Shown piece by piece: positions 1 to 8,409 of a stretch of DNA of 64,000 bases. The notes beneath the pieces were generated by a model. The model was not told the origin of the DNA. It worked only from the letters and a program-made list of their open reading frames with translations, and searched no databases. Position 1 is the stretch's first letter. Every line of letters begins with the position of its first letter. Both the position numbers and the translations under genes were made by a program. The stretch is from Rheinheimera sp. (GTDB lineage Bacteria > Pseudomonadota > Gammaproteobacteria > Enterobacterales > Alteromonadaceae): the NCBI GenBank assembly GCA_003482455.1, contig DMYW01000058.1:11238-75237 (forward strand), written 5' to 3'.

Positions 1-1
1 T

Positions 2-493
2 CGTGGTGCCAAAATCTATGCAGAGTTGGTTGGTTTTGGCATGAGCGGTGATGCGTATCACATGACGTCACCACCAGAGACGGGTCGTGGCGCTGCGTGG
101 GCAATGAAGCATGCGCTCAACGATGCTGGCTTAAATCCTGAACAAGTTCAGTATATCAATGCGCATGGAACTTCAACACCTGCCGGTGATATCGCTGAAA
201 CTATGGCGATTAAGTCAGTGTTTGGTGCTAAACCACAAGGGTTAATGGTCAGCTCTAGCAAATCCATGCTCGGCCATTTATTAGGCGCGGCAGGTTCTGT
301 GGAATCCATCATTACTGTGTTGTCTCTACAAGACCAAGTCGTCACACCGACGATCAACTTGGACAATCCTGACGAAGGCTGTGACTTAGATTACGTGCCG
401 CATGAATCTCGCCAAGCAACGATGGAATACGCTTTGTGTAACTCGTTTGGCTTTGGTGGTACGAACGGCTCCATTCTGTTCAAAAAGATCTAA
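2..493 (+). CDS. fabF: 3-oxoacyl-[acyl-carrier-protein] synthase II, C-terminal part
   Basis: This is the 3' part of a beta-ketoacyl-ACP synthase II gene; the reading frame is open to the left edge, so the 5' end lies outside the window. FabF condenses malonyl-ACP with acyl-ACP in cytoplasmic fatty-acid elongation. The visible 163 residues contain the catalytic His in NAHGTST, the second active-site His in SKSMLGHLLGAAG, and the C-terminal gating motif NSFGFGGTN, all in the normal family order. The gene ends normally and is followed by a strong intrinsic terminator, so it is separated from pabC. FabF rather than FabB is chosen from the GDAYHMTSPPE segment. Confidence is high. Confidence 0.96.
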   Translation, partial: RGAKIYAELVGFGMSGDAYHMTSPPETGRGAAWAMKHALNDAGLNPEQVQYINAHGTSTPAGDIAETMAIKSVFGAKPQGLMVSSSKSMLGHLLGAAGSVESIITVLSLQDQVVTPTINLDNPDEGCDLDYVPHESRQATMEYALCNSFGFGGTNGSILFKKI

Positions 494-534
494 CAGCTGC
501 TTGAATGCCAGCCAGATGGCTGGGCTTCACTGAC

Positions 535-566
535 AAAAAAGGCTGCGCTTGCAGCCTTTTGTTTTT
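535..566 (+). terminator. Rho-independent terminator after fabF
   Basis: A GGCTGC/GCAGCC stem with a four-base loop is preceded by an A run and followed by TTTTG and a further run of seven Ts. A second hairpin (CCAGCC/GGCTGG, 508-523) lies just upstream without a T run. Together they should end fabF transcription before pabC. Confidence 0.85.
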
Positions 567-624
567 TTGTCAGATTTTTTCGGGCATACTCGGCAAAAAT
601 GCGTAAAAAGGAAATGCATAAGGC

Positions 625-1413
625 ATGAATGGCTTGACTGATCGCAGTTTTTTGTACGGTGATGCTTTGTTTAGCACCATGAAAGTGCAAGATAGCCGGT
701 TGCAGTTGTGGCCTCTGCATTGGCAACGCCTGCAACAAAGCGCGGCCCGTTTGGGTTTTGCTCCTTTAGTGCAACAGCAAATCGAAGATGCGATTGCGAT
801 GCGGCAGTTGTCAAACAATCAGGTACTTAAAATTCAAGTCAGTCGTGGGGCGGGCGGTCGTGGTTACAGCCCGCGCGGCGTCGATGGTCCTTCAATTTAT
901 CTGTCTGATGCGACCTTGCCTGATTATACAATTCAGCAACAGCACGGAGTTTCGCTGGACTTAGCTAGTTTGAGGCTTGGTCGCCAGCCCGCACTTGCTG
1001 GAATAAAACATTGCAATCGTCTTGAGAATGTTTTGTTAAAACAAGAGCTTGAGTCTAGCACTGTTGACGAGTTGTTGGTCGCCGATAGTGAAAATGTCTT
1101 GGTGGAATGTACGGCCGCAAATATCATGTTTTACAAGCAACAGCAGTGGTTCACACCAAGTCTGCAGTACGCCGGGGTTGCTGGGGTGATGCGCGACTTG
1201 TTGATGCGTCATTTAAACATTCGCGAAGTGACTTGGTCGGTCGCCGATCTTATCGATGTTGACGCTATGCTGGTGTGTAATGCCTTGATGGGCGTCGTGC
1301 CAGTAAGGCAATGGCGACAGGTCGCTTTGGACTTGGCTCCGGTGCAAGTCATTCAGAATAATTTACCCCAATGGATCGATGAGTTCAGTTCCCCATGTGG
1401 CAAAAAACGTTAA
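625..1413 (+). CDS. pabC: Aminodeoxychorismate lyase
   Basis: PabC is a PLP-dependent class IV aminotransferase-fold enzyme that converts 4-amino-4-deoxychorismate to p-aminobenzoate and pyruvate for folate synthesis in the cytoplasm. The 262-residue product has the family signature RSFLYGDALFSTMKV at the N-terminus and the PLP-lysine motif IKHCNRLENVLLKQEL near residue 128, matching the E. coli KHLNRLEQ region. The ATG is preceded by AAGGAAA about ten bases upstream. Its end overlaps the mltG start by 19 bp, so the two are probably translated from one transcript. The order pabC-mltG-tmk-holB is conserved in many gammaproteobacteria, which supports the call. Confidence 0.93.
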   Translation: MNGLTDRSFLYGDALFSTMKVQDSRLQLWPLHWQRLQQSAARLGFAPLVQQQIEDAIAMRQLSNNQVLKIQVSRGAGGRGYSPRGVDGPSIYLSDATLPDYTIQQQHGVSLDLASLRLGRQPALAGIKHCNRLENVLLKQELESSTVDELLVADSENVLVECTAANIMFYKQQQWFTPSLQYAGVAGVMRDLLMRHLNIREVTWSVADLIDVDAMLVCNALMGVVPVRQWRQVALDLAPVQVIQNNLPQWIDEFSSPCGKKR

Positions 1414-2408
1414 TTACCAGTTTGATAGTGCTGTTGACCTGTAGTTTCGGATTTCGCAACTACCTACAGCAAGTGCAATTGGCGCCGTTAGCCTTTACGT
1501 CTGAGTATTTAGATGTCAAAGCGGGCACTTCGTTATCTACCTTATGCCAAGACTGGCAAAATCAACAACTGCTTACCTCAGGTCAATGCTGGCGGTTAAA
1601 AGCCTATAGTGTACTGAATCCGCAGATCCGGCAGATTAAAGCCGGTGTGTATGCGATCAAACCTATGTCGGTGCAACAGACCATTCAGCTACTGCGCTCT
1701 GGCAAGGTGGCTCAATTTAGTTTGCGCCTGCAAGAAGGCAAAACTCTTGCAGAAAACCTGCAAGCACTACAAGCAGCGCAATTTCTCGAACACGATATCA
1801 AAAGCGCTGAGGCGGCGATGGCGTTGTTAAGTTGGCCTGAAGCGTGGGGGCCCAAGCCGGTCAACGCTGAAGGGCTATTTTTCCCCGAGACTTATAACTA
1901 CACCGCGCATGAAAAGCTATCAACTGTGCTCAAGCGTTCACACAAACAATTGATTGAGCGGGTTGAAAAAGCGTGGGCGACTAAACAAGCGGCCTTGCCG
2001 TTAAAGAGCCCGTATGAGCTGTTGATATTGGCGTCGATTATCGAAAAAGAAAGTGGTTATATTCCCGAAAAACCGCTGATTTCGTCGGTATTTATCAATC
2101 GCCTGCACAAAAATATGCGTCTACAAACTGACCCTACCGTGATCTATGGCTTAGGTGATCGGTATCAAGGCGATATCACCCGAGCATTTTTGCAAGACCC
2201 GCATCCTTATAATACTTATGTGCACAATGGTTTGCCGCCAGGTCCAATTAGCAGTGTGTCACAAAGCTCTATTAGCGCAGCGGCACAGCCTCAAGCCTCC
2301 GACAAACTGTATTTTGTCGCCAGTGGCGGTGGTAAACATGTGTTTTCCAGTACGCTTGATGAACATAACAAAAATGTCCGTATTTACATTCTGGGTAAAA
2401 AGTCATGA
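1395..2408 (+). CDS. mltG: Endolytic murein transglycosylase (YceG-like)
   Basis: MltG cleaves nascent peptidoglycan strands and is thought to set glycan chain termination. The 337-residue protein begins with one membrane-spanning segment (about residues 5-20) that anchors it in the inner membrane with the enzyme domain in the periplasm. The YceG domain shows the catalytic motif IIEKESGY, with Glu217 matching E. coli Glu218, then MRLQTDPTVIYG and the C-terminal HNGLPPGPIS motif. The start lies within the end of pabC and the stop overlaps the tmk start as ATGA, which suggests translational coupling across the operon. Length and motif order are normal. Confidence 0.95.
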   Translation: MWQKTLITSLIVLLTCSFGFRNYLQQVQLAPLAFTSEYLDVKAGTSLSTLCQDWQNQQLLTSGQCWRLKAYSVLNPQIRQIKAGVYAIKPMSVQQTIQLLRSGKVAQFSLRLQEGKTLAENLQALQAAQFLEHDIKSAEAAMALLSWPEAWGPKPVNAEGLFFPETYNYTAHEKLSTVLKRSHKQLIERVEKAWATKQAALPLKSPYELLILASIIEKESGYIPEKPLISSVFINRLHKNMRLQTDPTVIYGLGDRYQGDITRAFLQDPHPYNTYVHNGLPPGPISSVSQSSISAAAQPQASDKLYFVASGGGKHVFSSTLDEHNKNVRIYILGKKS

Positions 2409-3034
2409 ATAAAGGCCGCTTTATTGTTGTAGAAGGCCTCGAAGGCGCCGGTAAATCGACAGCGATCCATACGGTTGCTCAGTATCTACAAACGTTGCTT
2501 GCTAAGACTCCACACCAATTAGTGCAAACTCGCGAGCCAGGCGGTACGCCGATGGCCGAGGAGATCCGCACGCTAGTCAAAGCTTCTCGGCAAGAAACGG
2601 TTGCTGCGACCACAGAATTGCTGCTGATGTATGCAGCGAGGGCGCAACTACTCGAAAATGTGATCCGCCCAGCGCTTACCCGTGGCGATTGGGTGCTGGC
2701 TGATCGTCACGACTTGTCCAGTCGAGCCTACCAAGGTGGTGGTCGGCAGATCAGTGACGCATTAATCGACCCCATTCGACAGGTGGTTTTGCATGGGCTG
2801 CAACCGGATTTGACCTTGTATTTGGATATTGAGCCCGCTGTTGGATTAGCGAGGGCTCGTGCGCGTGGTGAACTTGATAGGATTGAACAAGAGCAGTTGG
2901 CGTTTTTCCAACGAACCAGACAAAAATATCTCGATATCGCACGTCAAGATAGCAGCATAGTGGTGATTGATGCGTCAGAATCGCTAGAACAAGTGCAACA
3001 GGCATTATTACAAGCGTTGGAGCAGAGATGCTAA
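2405..3034 (+). CDS. tmk: Thymidylate kinase
   Basis: Tmk phosphorylates dTMP to dTDP with ATP, a required step in dTTP supply. The 209-residue protein has the P-loop GLEGAGKST (residues 10-18), the DR(H) and QGGGR substrate-binding segment near residue 100, and an Arg-rich lid (RARARGELDRIE) as in E. coli-type kinases. It starts in a four-base ATGA overlap with mltG and ends seven bases inside holB. This packing indicates one polycistronic message. Nothing is unusual about length or motifs. Confidence 0.96.
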   Translation: MNKGRFIVVEGLEGAGKSTAIHTVAQYLQTLLAKTPHQLVQTREPGGTPMAEEIRTLVKASRQETVAATTELLLMYAARAQLLENVIRPALTRGDWVLADRHDLSSRAYQGGGRQISDALIDPIRQVVLHGLQPDLTLYLDIEPAVGLARARARGELDRIEQEQLAFFQRTRQKYLDIARQDSSIVVIDASESLEQVQQALLQALEQRC

Positions 3035-3909
3035 CCAGTTGGCTGCAACCAACCCTTGAGCAGTGGTGGCATTTGCATCAGCAGCAGAGATTGCATCATG
3101 CGCTCTTGGTCGCTGGGCCAGCGGGAATTGGCAAGGCAGCGTTAATCCAAGCGCTCGCTCATCGCTTGTTGTGCCAAAGTGCTAACGCGCCTTGTGGTCA
3201 GTGCAAATCCTGCCACCTTTTTTTGGCGGGCCATCACCCAGATTTTTTGCAACTGACTGTAGAAAACAGCATTGGCGTTGATGCGGTGCGTGAGATCGCT
3301 GTTTTTTTCCAGCAATCGGCGCAACAGGGCGGTGTAAAACTGGTATCAGTGCCGCAAGCGCACAAAATGACCGAAGCCGCGTCCAATGCGCTGCTTAAAA
3401 CGCTGGAAGAACCCGGTAATGGTTGTTTTTTGTTGTTGCAAACGGATCATCCGCAACGCTTGTTGCCGACCATCTTAAGTCGTTGTCAACAATGGTCTAT
3501 CGCGGCGCCGTCACTTCCAGAAGCAAAGCAGTTTTTGCGGCTACAAACCAATGAAAATTTGCCTGCAGAATTGCTGACCTTAAGTGCTGGTGCGCCTTAT
3601 TTAGTGTATGACTGGTGGCGGCAAGGGCAGGTGCCATTGATCCTTGATGGATTGGCGCTGCTACGCGATATGTTGCAGCACCCGGCGCAAATTACTAACA
3701 AAGTCACAAAGTTAGAATCGTTGCCTTTGTTGCCTGAATTAATTCGATTTGTGTTATTCGAACGATTAGCGCATGCTCAACAGGGGCTCCAATTTGAAGC
3801 GATTGAACGCTTTGACCAATGGTGCCGTGACTGCGCGCTGATTTTGGGGCAAAATAAAAGCATTGCTCTCGCCGCCTTAATGTACGACCTAGCTAAATTC
3901 ACACGGTAA
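3028..3909 (+). CDS. holB: DNA polymerase III subunit delta'
   Basis: HolB is the delta' subunit of the clamp loader that places the sliding clamp on DNA. The 293-residue protein has a modified AAA+ P-loop (AGPAGIGKAAL, about residues 30-40), a zinc-binding cluster with Cys spaced C-X8-C-X2-C-X2-C (CQSANAPCGQCKSC), and the conserved segment HKMTEAASNALLKTLEEP containing the SRC-type motif ILSRCQQW downstream. The delta' subunit is not expected to hydrolyse ATP. The gene overlaps tmk by 7 bp and is followed 5 bp later by pilZ, as in Pseudomonas and relatives. Confidence 0.95.
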   Translation: MLTSWLQPTLEQWWHLHQQQRLHHALLVAGPAGIGKAALIQALAHRLLCQSANAPCGQCKSCHLFLAGHHPDFLQLTVENSIGVDAVREIAVFFQQSAQQGGVKLVSVPQAHKMTEAASNALLKTLEEPGNGCFLLLQTDHPQRLLPTILSRCQQWSIAAPSLPEAKQFLRLQTNENLPAELLTLSAGAPYLVYDWWRQGQVPLILDGLALLRDMLQHPAQITNKVTKLESLPLLPELIRFVLFERLAHAQQGLQFEAIERFDQWCRDCALILGQNKSIALAALMYDLAKFTR

Positions 3910-3914
3910 CTGCC

Positions 3915-4241
3915 ATGGAAGAAATCACCCTCGACTTTCCAGATCTTAAAGAATTGTATCGCTCTTACATGCCATTTTTAAAACAAGGTGGTTTGTTTGT
4001 GCGGACCAACCGCCAGTATCGGATTGGCCAAAGTTTAGCTTTGGCGGTGATATTGCCGGATGCTTTAGAGGGAATTCCTGTGTCTGGCAAAGTTGCGTGG
4101 ATCACGCCACAAGGCGCGCAGAACTCCAGTCCTGCAGGTATTGGAGTCGCCTTTATCGATGATAAACAGAACTTACGTGATAGAATCGAGAAGCTTTTAT
4201 CGGGTACTGCTGATAGTCAGGAGTTAACCTACACCTTATAA
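3915..4241 (+). CDS. pilZ: PilZ-type pilus assembly protein
   Basis: This 108-residue cytoplasmic protein matches the founding PilZ group, whose gene sits next to holB in pseudomonads and relatives and is needed for type IV pilus assembly. The strand pattern GGLFVRTNRQYRIGQSLALAVILP followed by GKVAWITPQ and GIGVAFID is the PilZ beta-barrel core. The N-terminal RXXXR and the D/NXSXXG motif that bind cyclic di-GMP are not present, as in the founding PilZ, so it probably acts through protein contacts instead of nucleotide binding. It starts 5 bp after holB and precedes tatD in the same direction. No other pilus genes are in the window. Confidence 0.87.
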   Translation: MEEITLDFPDLKELYRSYMPFLKQGGLFVRTNRQYRIGQSLALAVILPDALEGIPVSGKVAWITPQGAQNSSPAGIGVAFIDDKQNLRDRIEKLLSGTADSQELTYTL

Positions 4242-4266
4242 CCGATGGATCTGTGGAGTAACTTCG

Positions 4267-5043
4267 GTGTTTGTCGATTCGCATTGCCATCTCGATCGTC
4301 TCGAGTGGGAAAAATTACAGTTAGATTTACCTCAAGTCTTGGCGCAGGCGGCTGCGTCCAACGTGTCTCACCTGTTGTGTGTTAGCGTGTCCCTGCAAGA
4401 GTATCCCGGCATGGCCGCCTTGGTCGCACCGTATTCAAACGTATTTGTGTCCTGTGGTGAGCATCCGCTGCATGCCGGCGATTGGCTCGACCAGCAGCAG
4501 TTGTTGGCGCTTGCAGCTGAGCCACGCGTTGTGGCTGTGGGGGAAACAGGCTTGGATTATTTCTACAGCCCAGACAATAAACTGACACAACAACAAGCCT
4601 TTGCGGCGCACATTGACGTTGCCAGACAACTGAACAAACCGCTGATTGTGCACACCAGAGATGCGCGTGCTGATACGTTAGCGCTATTAAAATCGCATCA
4701 TGCCGACGAATGTCGCGGTGTATTGCACTGTTTTACCGAAGATTGGCCGACGGCCAAAGCCGCCCTTGATTTAGGCTTTTATATATCGTTTTCTGGCATC
4801 ATGACCTTTCGCAATGCCGATGCGCTGCGCGAAGTCGTGAAAAAAGTGCCGTTAGATCGGCTATTGATTGAAACCGATTCGCCTTATCTTGCACCAGTGC
4901 CGTATCGTGGTAAGACCAACCAACCAGCATACGTCAGTGCCGTTGCTGCGGCGGTGGCGCAACTAAAAGATGTTTCGATTGAGCAGTTAGCCGCGGTGAC
5001 CACCGACAATTTCTTTGAATTGTTTTCACTCGCGCAGCGCTGA
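4267..5043 (+). CDS. tatD: TatD-family metal-dependent hydrolase (DNase)
   Basis: The product is a 258-residue TIM-barrel metallohydrolase of the TatD/YcfH type, a family with 3'-5' DNase activity on damaged or single-stranded DNA. The metal ligands are visible in order: VDSHCHLD at the N-terminus, VGETGLDYFY near residue 96, PLIVHTRDA, VLHCFTED, and IETDSPYLAP near residue 205. The GTG start places DSHCHLD directly at the N-terminus, as in homologues. It is the last gene of the pabC-to-tatD run. In E. coli the equivalent position next to holB is held by ycfH, so that paralogue name is also possible. Confidence 0.92.
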   Translation: MFVDSHCHLDRLEWEKLQLDLPQVLAQAAASNVSHLLCVSVSLQEYPGMAALVAPYSNVFVSCGEHPLHAGDWLDQQQLLALAAEPRVVAVGETGLDYFYSPDNKLTQQQAFAAHIDVARQLNKPLIVHTRDARADTLALLKSHHADECRGVLHCFTEDWPTAKAALDLGFYISFSGIMTFRNADALREVVKKVPLDRLLIETDSPYLAPVPYRGKTNQPAYVSAVAAAVAQLKDVSIEQLAAVTTDNFFELFSLAQR

Positions 5044-5111
5044 TTTAATCCGACGATACCGTGAGGGTGGTGCAAGCCGCATACTGTATTTTACAAACTG
5101 CAGACGAAAAG

Positions 5112-5203
5112 AAGCCCAGAACGAATCCGCATTGTTCCGGGCTTAGGGGAATGGCTCATTACAATGAGCCGTGCGCTAGAGGGGGGCAGCGAGGCACGCT
5201 GCC
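5112..5203. repeat. Three consecutive hairpins downstream of tatD
   Basis: Hairpin 1 (5112-5144) pairs AAGCCC-A-GAAC with GTTC-C-GGGCTT with one mismatch. Hairpin 2 (5153-5170) is a perfect 8-bp stem, GGCTCATT/AATGAGCC, with a two-base loop. Hairpin 3 (5185-5203) is a perfect 7-bp stem, GGCAGCG/CGCTGCC. None is followed by a T run on the plus strand. Read leftward, hairpin 1 is followed by TTCTTTTC, so it could be a weak minus-strand terminator. Confidence 0.6.
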
Positions 5204-5513
5204 GACTTAATTCCAGTGTAGACAAGCGCTGATTTTTTGCGCAACTGGTTAATCTTCGCTAAATCACTCATTGCGTTAAAGATTTGTAATCACTCCACTG
5301 TTTGTCGGCAGTTTATCCACAGAGTTACCCCCAGCTAATCCTTGCGACATATGGCTTTGCATCAGGTTTCCCGATTACAGATACTGTAACTTCGTTAGAA
5401 CTTAAAGTTCATAACATACATTTGAAATAAAAAAATAATCTAAAAAAATAATTTTTTGCTTGCGCTAATTTCGGCTGTTTTGGCAAGGAGCTGTTACAGC
5501 AGTTCTCAATAAA

Positions 5514-5595
5514 TTGTCGACATAATACTTTTGTTTAACTTGACTATGCGCCTTGCAGGGCTAAAAATAGGCGTATTCTTAAATTATGTCGACAA
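5514..5595. promoter_or_regulatory. Paired inverted operator sites of the prp GntR regulator
   Basis: TTGTCGACATAAT at 5514-5526 is an exact 13-bp reverse complement of ATTATGTCGACAA at 5583-5595. Each copy contains the palindrome TGTCGACA, a shape expected for FCD-type GntR dimers. The pair brackets the putative promoter, and the second copy ends five bases before the regulator start. The assignment to the adjacent regulator is inference. Confidence 0.7.
5540..5567 (+). promoter_or_regulatory. Putative sigma-70 promoter for the prp regulator
   Basis: TTGACT (5540-5545) is followed after 16 bases by TAAAAA (5562-5567). It lies between the two inverted operator copies, so bound regulator would block or loop it. 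The -10 match is modest. Confidence 0.5.
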
Positions 5596-5599
5596 AAGC

Positions 5600-6277
5600 A
5601 TGATTGAAGCTAAAGACCCCATCACAGCCTCAGATCGAGTTTTGATAGCGCTGCGTAAAGCAATCGTCGAAGGCGGCATTGCAGCAGGGACCAAAATCTC
5701 TGAGCCTGAATTAGCCAAGCAATTTGATATCAGCCGCGCGCCACTTCGCGAAGCCTTAGCACGCTTGGAGCGTTGCCATTTGATTGAACGCACGCCCAAT
5801 GCCGGTGCGCGCGTGGTCAAGTTGACCGTGGCGGGTTTGAAGTCGTTGTATGAGCTGCGCGAAACCCTAGAGGGCATGGCGGCACGTTTAGCCGCAACGC
5901 AGATGACTGAGCAAGAAATTCAAGACGTTCGGCAGTTACTCGATCACCACTTAAGTACGCAACGCGTGCGGGAAGGCGAGAGTTATTACCAAGAAGCCGG
6001 CGACGTCGATTTTCACTACCGGCTGATTTTAGGCTCTAAAAACCCATATTTAATCAATTTGTTATGTGACGAGTTGTACCATTTGGTGCGGATGTACCGA
6101 GTGCAGCTTGGCATGAACGGGCCGCGAGTGTCGCGCGCCTTTGACGAACACAAAGCCATCTTAAATGCGATTGCTGCACGGGATGGTGAACTGGCGGAGC
6201 TGTTGATGCGCCGCCACATCGCGGCATCGGGTCGCAACATTGAACAGCATCTACAACAGGGGACTCTCCATGACTAA
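5600..6277 (+). CDS. GntR-family (FCD) transcriptional regulator of the 2-methylcitrate genes
   Basis: This 225-residue DNA-binding protein has an N-terminal winged helix (ASDRVLIALRKAIVEG then ISEPELAKQFDISRAPLREALARLE) and a C-terminal all-helical FCD ligand-binding domain. The metal/ligand residues of FCD are suggested by DVDFHYRLI and DEHKAILNAI. I chose ATG 5600 because homologues begin just before the TASDRVL segment; an upstream TTG at 5531 would place the operator inside coding sequence. Its last 8 bp overlap prpB, so it is co-expressed with the pathway it probably represses. The symbol prpR is used for unrelated regulators elsewhere, so none is given. Confidence 0.88.
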   Translation: MIEAKDPITASDRVLIALRKAIVEGGIAAGTKISEPELAKQFDISRAPLREALARLERCHLIERTPNAGARVVKLTVAGLKSLYELRETLEGMAARLAATQMTEQEIQDVRQLLDHHLSTQRVREGESYYQEAGDVDFHYRLILGSKNPYLINLLCDELYHLVRMYRVQLGMNGPRVSRAFDEHKAILNAIAARDGELAELLMRRHIAASGRNIEQHLQQGTLHD

Positions 6278-7157
6278 ATTAACTGCAGGCGCCAAGTTGC
6301 GTCAGGCGATTGTCGACAATCAACCACTGCAACTGGTGGGCACCATTAACGCGTACACGGCGATGATGGCCGAACGTGTTGGCCATAAAGCGCTGTATTT
6401 ATCTGGTGCAGGCGTCGCCAACGCGTCGTTTGGATTACCTGATTTAGGCATGACCTCATTAAATGATGTCTGTGAAGACATTCGCCGTATTACCGGCGCT
6501 ACCAACCTGCCATTGTTAGTAGATGCCGACACGGGCTGGGGCGGGGCCTTTAACATTGCCCGTACCGTGAAAGAAATGACCCGCGCCGGCGCTGCTGGTT
6601 TTCATATCGAAGACCAAGTGATGCAAAAACGTTGTGGCCATCGTCCAAACAAAGAAATCGTTTCGTTAGAAGAAATGGTCGACCGCGTTAAAGCGTCGGT
6701 CGATGCGCGAAGCGATGAAAGCTTCTTCATCATGGCGCGCACCGATGCGCTGCAACAACAAGGCTTGCAAGCGGCGATTGAACGGGCGCAGGCCTGCGTT
6801 GAAGCCGGTGCCGATGCGATTTTCGCCGAAGCTGTGTACACCTTAGAGCAATACGAAGCCTTTACTAAGGCGCTGTCAGTGCCGGTGTTGGCGAACATTA
6901 CCGAGTTTGGTCAAACGCCACTGTTTAACACCGCCGAGCTTTCGGGTGTGGGCGTGAAGATGGTGTTGTACCCGTTGTCGGCGTTTCGCGCGATGAACAA
7001 AGCCGCGCTGAACGTGTATCAGTCTATTTTGGCCAATGGCGATCAAAAAGCGGTGGTCGACAGCATGCAAACGCGCGCTGAATTGTACGATTTCCTGAAT
7101 TATCACAGCTACGAGCAGAAGTTAGACAACCTGTTCGCCGCTGGTAAAAACAAATAA
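6270..7157 (+). CDS. prpB: 2-methylisocitrate lyase
   Basis: PrpB splits 2-methylisocitrate into pyruvate and succinate, the last step of the 2-methylcitrate cycle for propionyl-CoA. The 295-residue protein belongs to the isocitrate lyase/PEP mutase family: metal-binding DADTGWGG near residue 88, the catalytic loop motif KRCGH, and EDQ before it. The ATG at 6270 overlaps the end of the regulator gene; an upstream in-frame start would add residues not seen in homologues. prpC follows after 31 bp. A perfect 14-bp palindrome of the operator type lies within codons 13-18. Confidence 0.95.
   Translation: MTKLTAGAKLRQAIVDNQPLQLVGTINAYTAMMAERVGHKALYLSGAGVANASFGLPDLGMTSLNDVCEDIRRITGATNLPLLVDADTGWGGAFNIARTVKEMTRAGAAGFHIEDQVMQKRCGHRPNKEIVSLEEMVDRVKASVDARSDESFFIMARTDALQQQGLQAAIERAQACVEAGADAIFAEAVYTLEQYEAFTKALSVPVLANITEFGQTPLFNTAELSGVGVKMVLYPLSAFRAMNKAALNVYQSILANGDQKAVVDSMQTRAELYDFLNYHSYEQKLDNLFAAGKNK
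6308..6321. promoter_or_regulatory. Internal operator-like palindrome in prpB
   Basis: GATTGTCGACAATC is a perfect 14-bp palindrome with the same TTGTCGAC core as the two sites upstream of the regulator. It lies inside the prpB coding region, about 40 bp after the start. It may be a third binding site, or a coincidence of the Ile-Val-Asp-Asn codons. Confidence 0.4.
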
Positions 7158-7188
7158 TCATCGAACCTCTATCCTACAGGAGCTTAAC

Positions 7189-8319
7189 ATGGCCGCTGGA
7201 AAACAATTAACAGGCGCCGGTCTGCGTGGTCAGATCGCTGGTAAAACCGCTTTATCAACGGTAGGTAAAGCAGGTTCAGGTTTAACCTATCGTGGGTATG
7301 ACGTAAAAGACTTAGCTGCTCAATGCGAATTTGAAGAAGTGGCTTACCTGATTTTAAAAGGCAAATTACCAAACGCGACTGAACTTGCCGCTTACAAAGC
7401 ACGCTTAAAAGGCCTGCGCAGCCTGCCACAGGCGTTAAAAGAAGTGTTGGAGCGTATTCCAGCGTCAGCGCATCCGATGGATGTGATGCGCACAGGTTGC
7501 TCTATGCTGGGTAACTTAGAAACGGAACACTCGTTTGCCGAGCAACAAGACGCGACCGATCGCCTGCTGGCGATTTTCCCAGGCCTGATTAACTACTGGT
7601 ATAACTTCAGCCACAAAGGCGTGCGGATTGACGTTGAAACTGCGGCAGAGTCGATCGCTGAGCAATTCTTGTGGACGTTACACGGTGAAAAGCCACAAGC
7701 ACTGCACACCCAAGTGATGCAAGCCTCATTGATTCTGTATGCAGAGCATGAGTTTAACGCCTCCACCTTTACTGCTCGCGTCTGTGCCTCGACCCTGTCC
7801 GATATGCATTCGTGCATCACGGGCGCCATTGGCTCACTGCGCGGCCCATTGCATGGCGGCGCCAACGAAGCGGCGATGGAACTGATCGAAAAAATGCACG
7901 ACCCAGAGCACGCCGAAGTGACCTTGATGGGCATGTTAGAGCGCAAAGAAAAAATCATGGGTTTTGGTCATGCGATTTATTCTGAATCGGACCCACGCAA
8001 CGCGGTGATCAAAGCCTGGTCAGAAAAACTGGCAGCCGCCAATGGCGACACTAAGTTATACGACGTGTCGGTGCGTTGTGAAGCTGTGATGTGGCGCGAG
8101 AAAAAACTGTTTTGTAACGCCGACTTCTTCCACGCGTCTGCCTATAACTACATGGGCATTCCAACCAAGTTGTTTACGCCAATTTTCGTCTGTTCACGTT
8201 TAACAGGCTGGGCGGCGCACGTGATGGAACAACGTGCGGATAACCGGATCATCCGTCCAAGCGCGGAGTACACCGGCGAAGAGTTCCGCCCGGTACCGGC
8301 ATTGGCAGATCGCGCTTAA
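7189..8319 (+). CDS. prpC: 2-methylcitrate synthase
   Basis: PrpC condenses propionyl-CoA with oxaloacetate to give 2-methylcitrate. The 376-residue protein is a short type citrate synthase without the N-terminal extension of GltA. Family motifs are TYRGYDVKDLA near the N-terminus, the active-site histidine motifs GPLHGGANEAAME and GFGHAIY, and the C-terminal RPSAEYTG. Its place between prpB and acnD distinguishes it from housekeeping citrate synthase. An AGGAG ribosome-binding site lies upstream of the ATG, and an intrinsic terminator follows the stop. Confidence 0.95.
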   Translation: MAAGKQLTGAGLRGQIAGKTALSTVGKAGSGLTYRGYDVKDLAAQCEFEEVAYLILKGKLPNATELAAYKARLKGLRSLPQALKEVLERIPASAHPMDVMRTGCSMLGNLETEHSFAEQQDATDRLLAIFPGLINYWYNFSHKGVRIDVETAAESIAEQFLWTLHGEKPQALHTQVMQASLILYAEHEFNASTFTARVCASTLSDMHSCITGAIGSLRGPLHGGANEAAMELIEKMHDPEHAEVTLMGMLERKEKIMGFGHAIYSESDPRNAVIKAWSEKLAAANGDTKLYDVSVRCEAVMWREKKLFCNADFFHASAYNYMGIPTKLFTPIFVCSRLTGWAAHVMEQRADNRIIRPSAEYTGEEFRPVPALADRA

Positions 8320-8345
8320 TCGGCGCGTTAGCAAACACAACCATC

Positions 8346-8370
8346 AAAAAAGCGGCTTCGGCCGCTTTTT
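8346..8370 (+). terminator. Intrinsic terminator between prpC and acnD
   Basis: AAAAAGCGGC, a TTCG loop, and GCCGCTTTTT form a perfect 10-bp stem. It lies between two genes of the same pathway, so it probably lowers readthrough into acnD. Confidence 0.85.
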
Positions 8371-8409
8371 GTAAAGACCTCGCGCACAATTCGCTAGTTG
8401 GACTAGATC

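Larger units (their letters stand above)
5044..5599. other. Intergenic region between tatD and the prp regulator
   Basis: No coding sequence is supported in this stretch. The left half (5112-5203) holds three hairpins in a row. The middle (5400-5460) is A/T rich, with poly-A tracts that could bend DNA. The right part holds the regulator promoter and two inverted operator copies, described separately. Confidence 0.6.
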
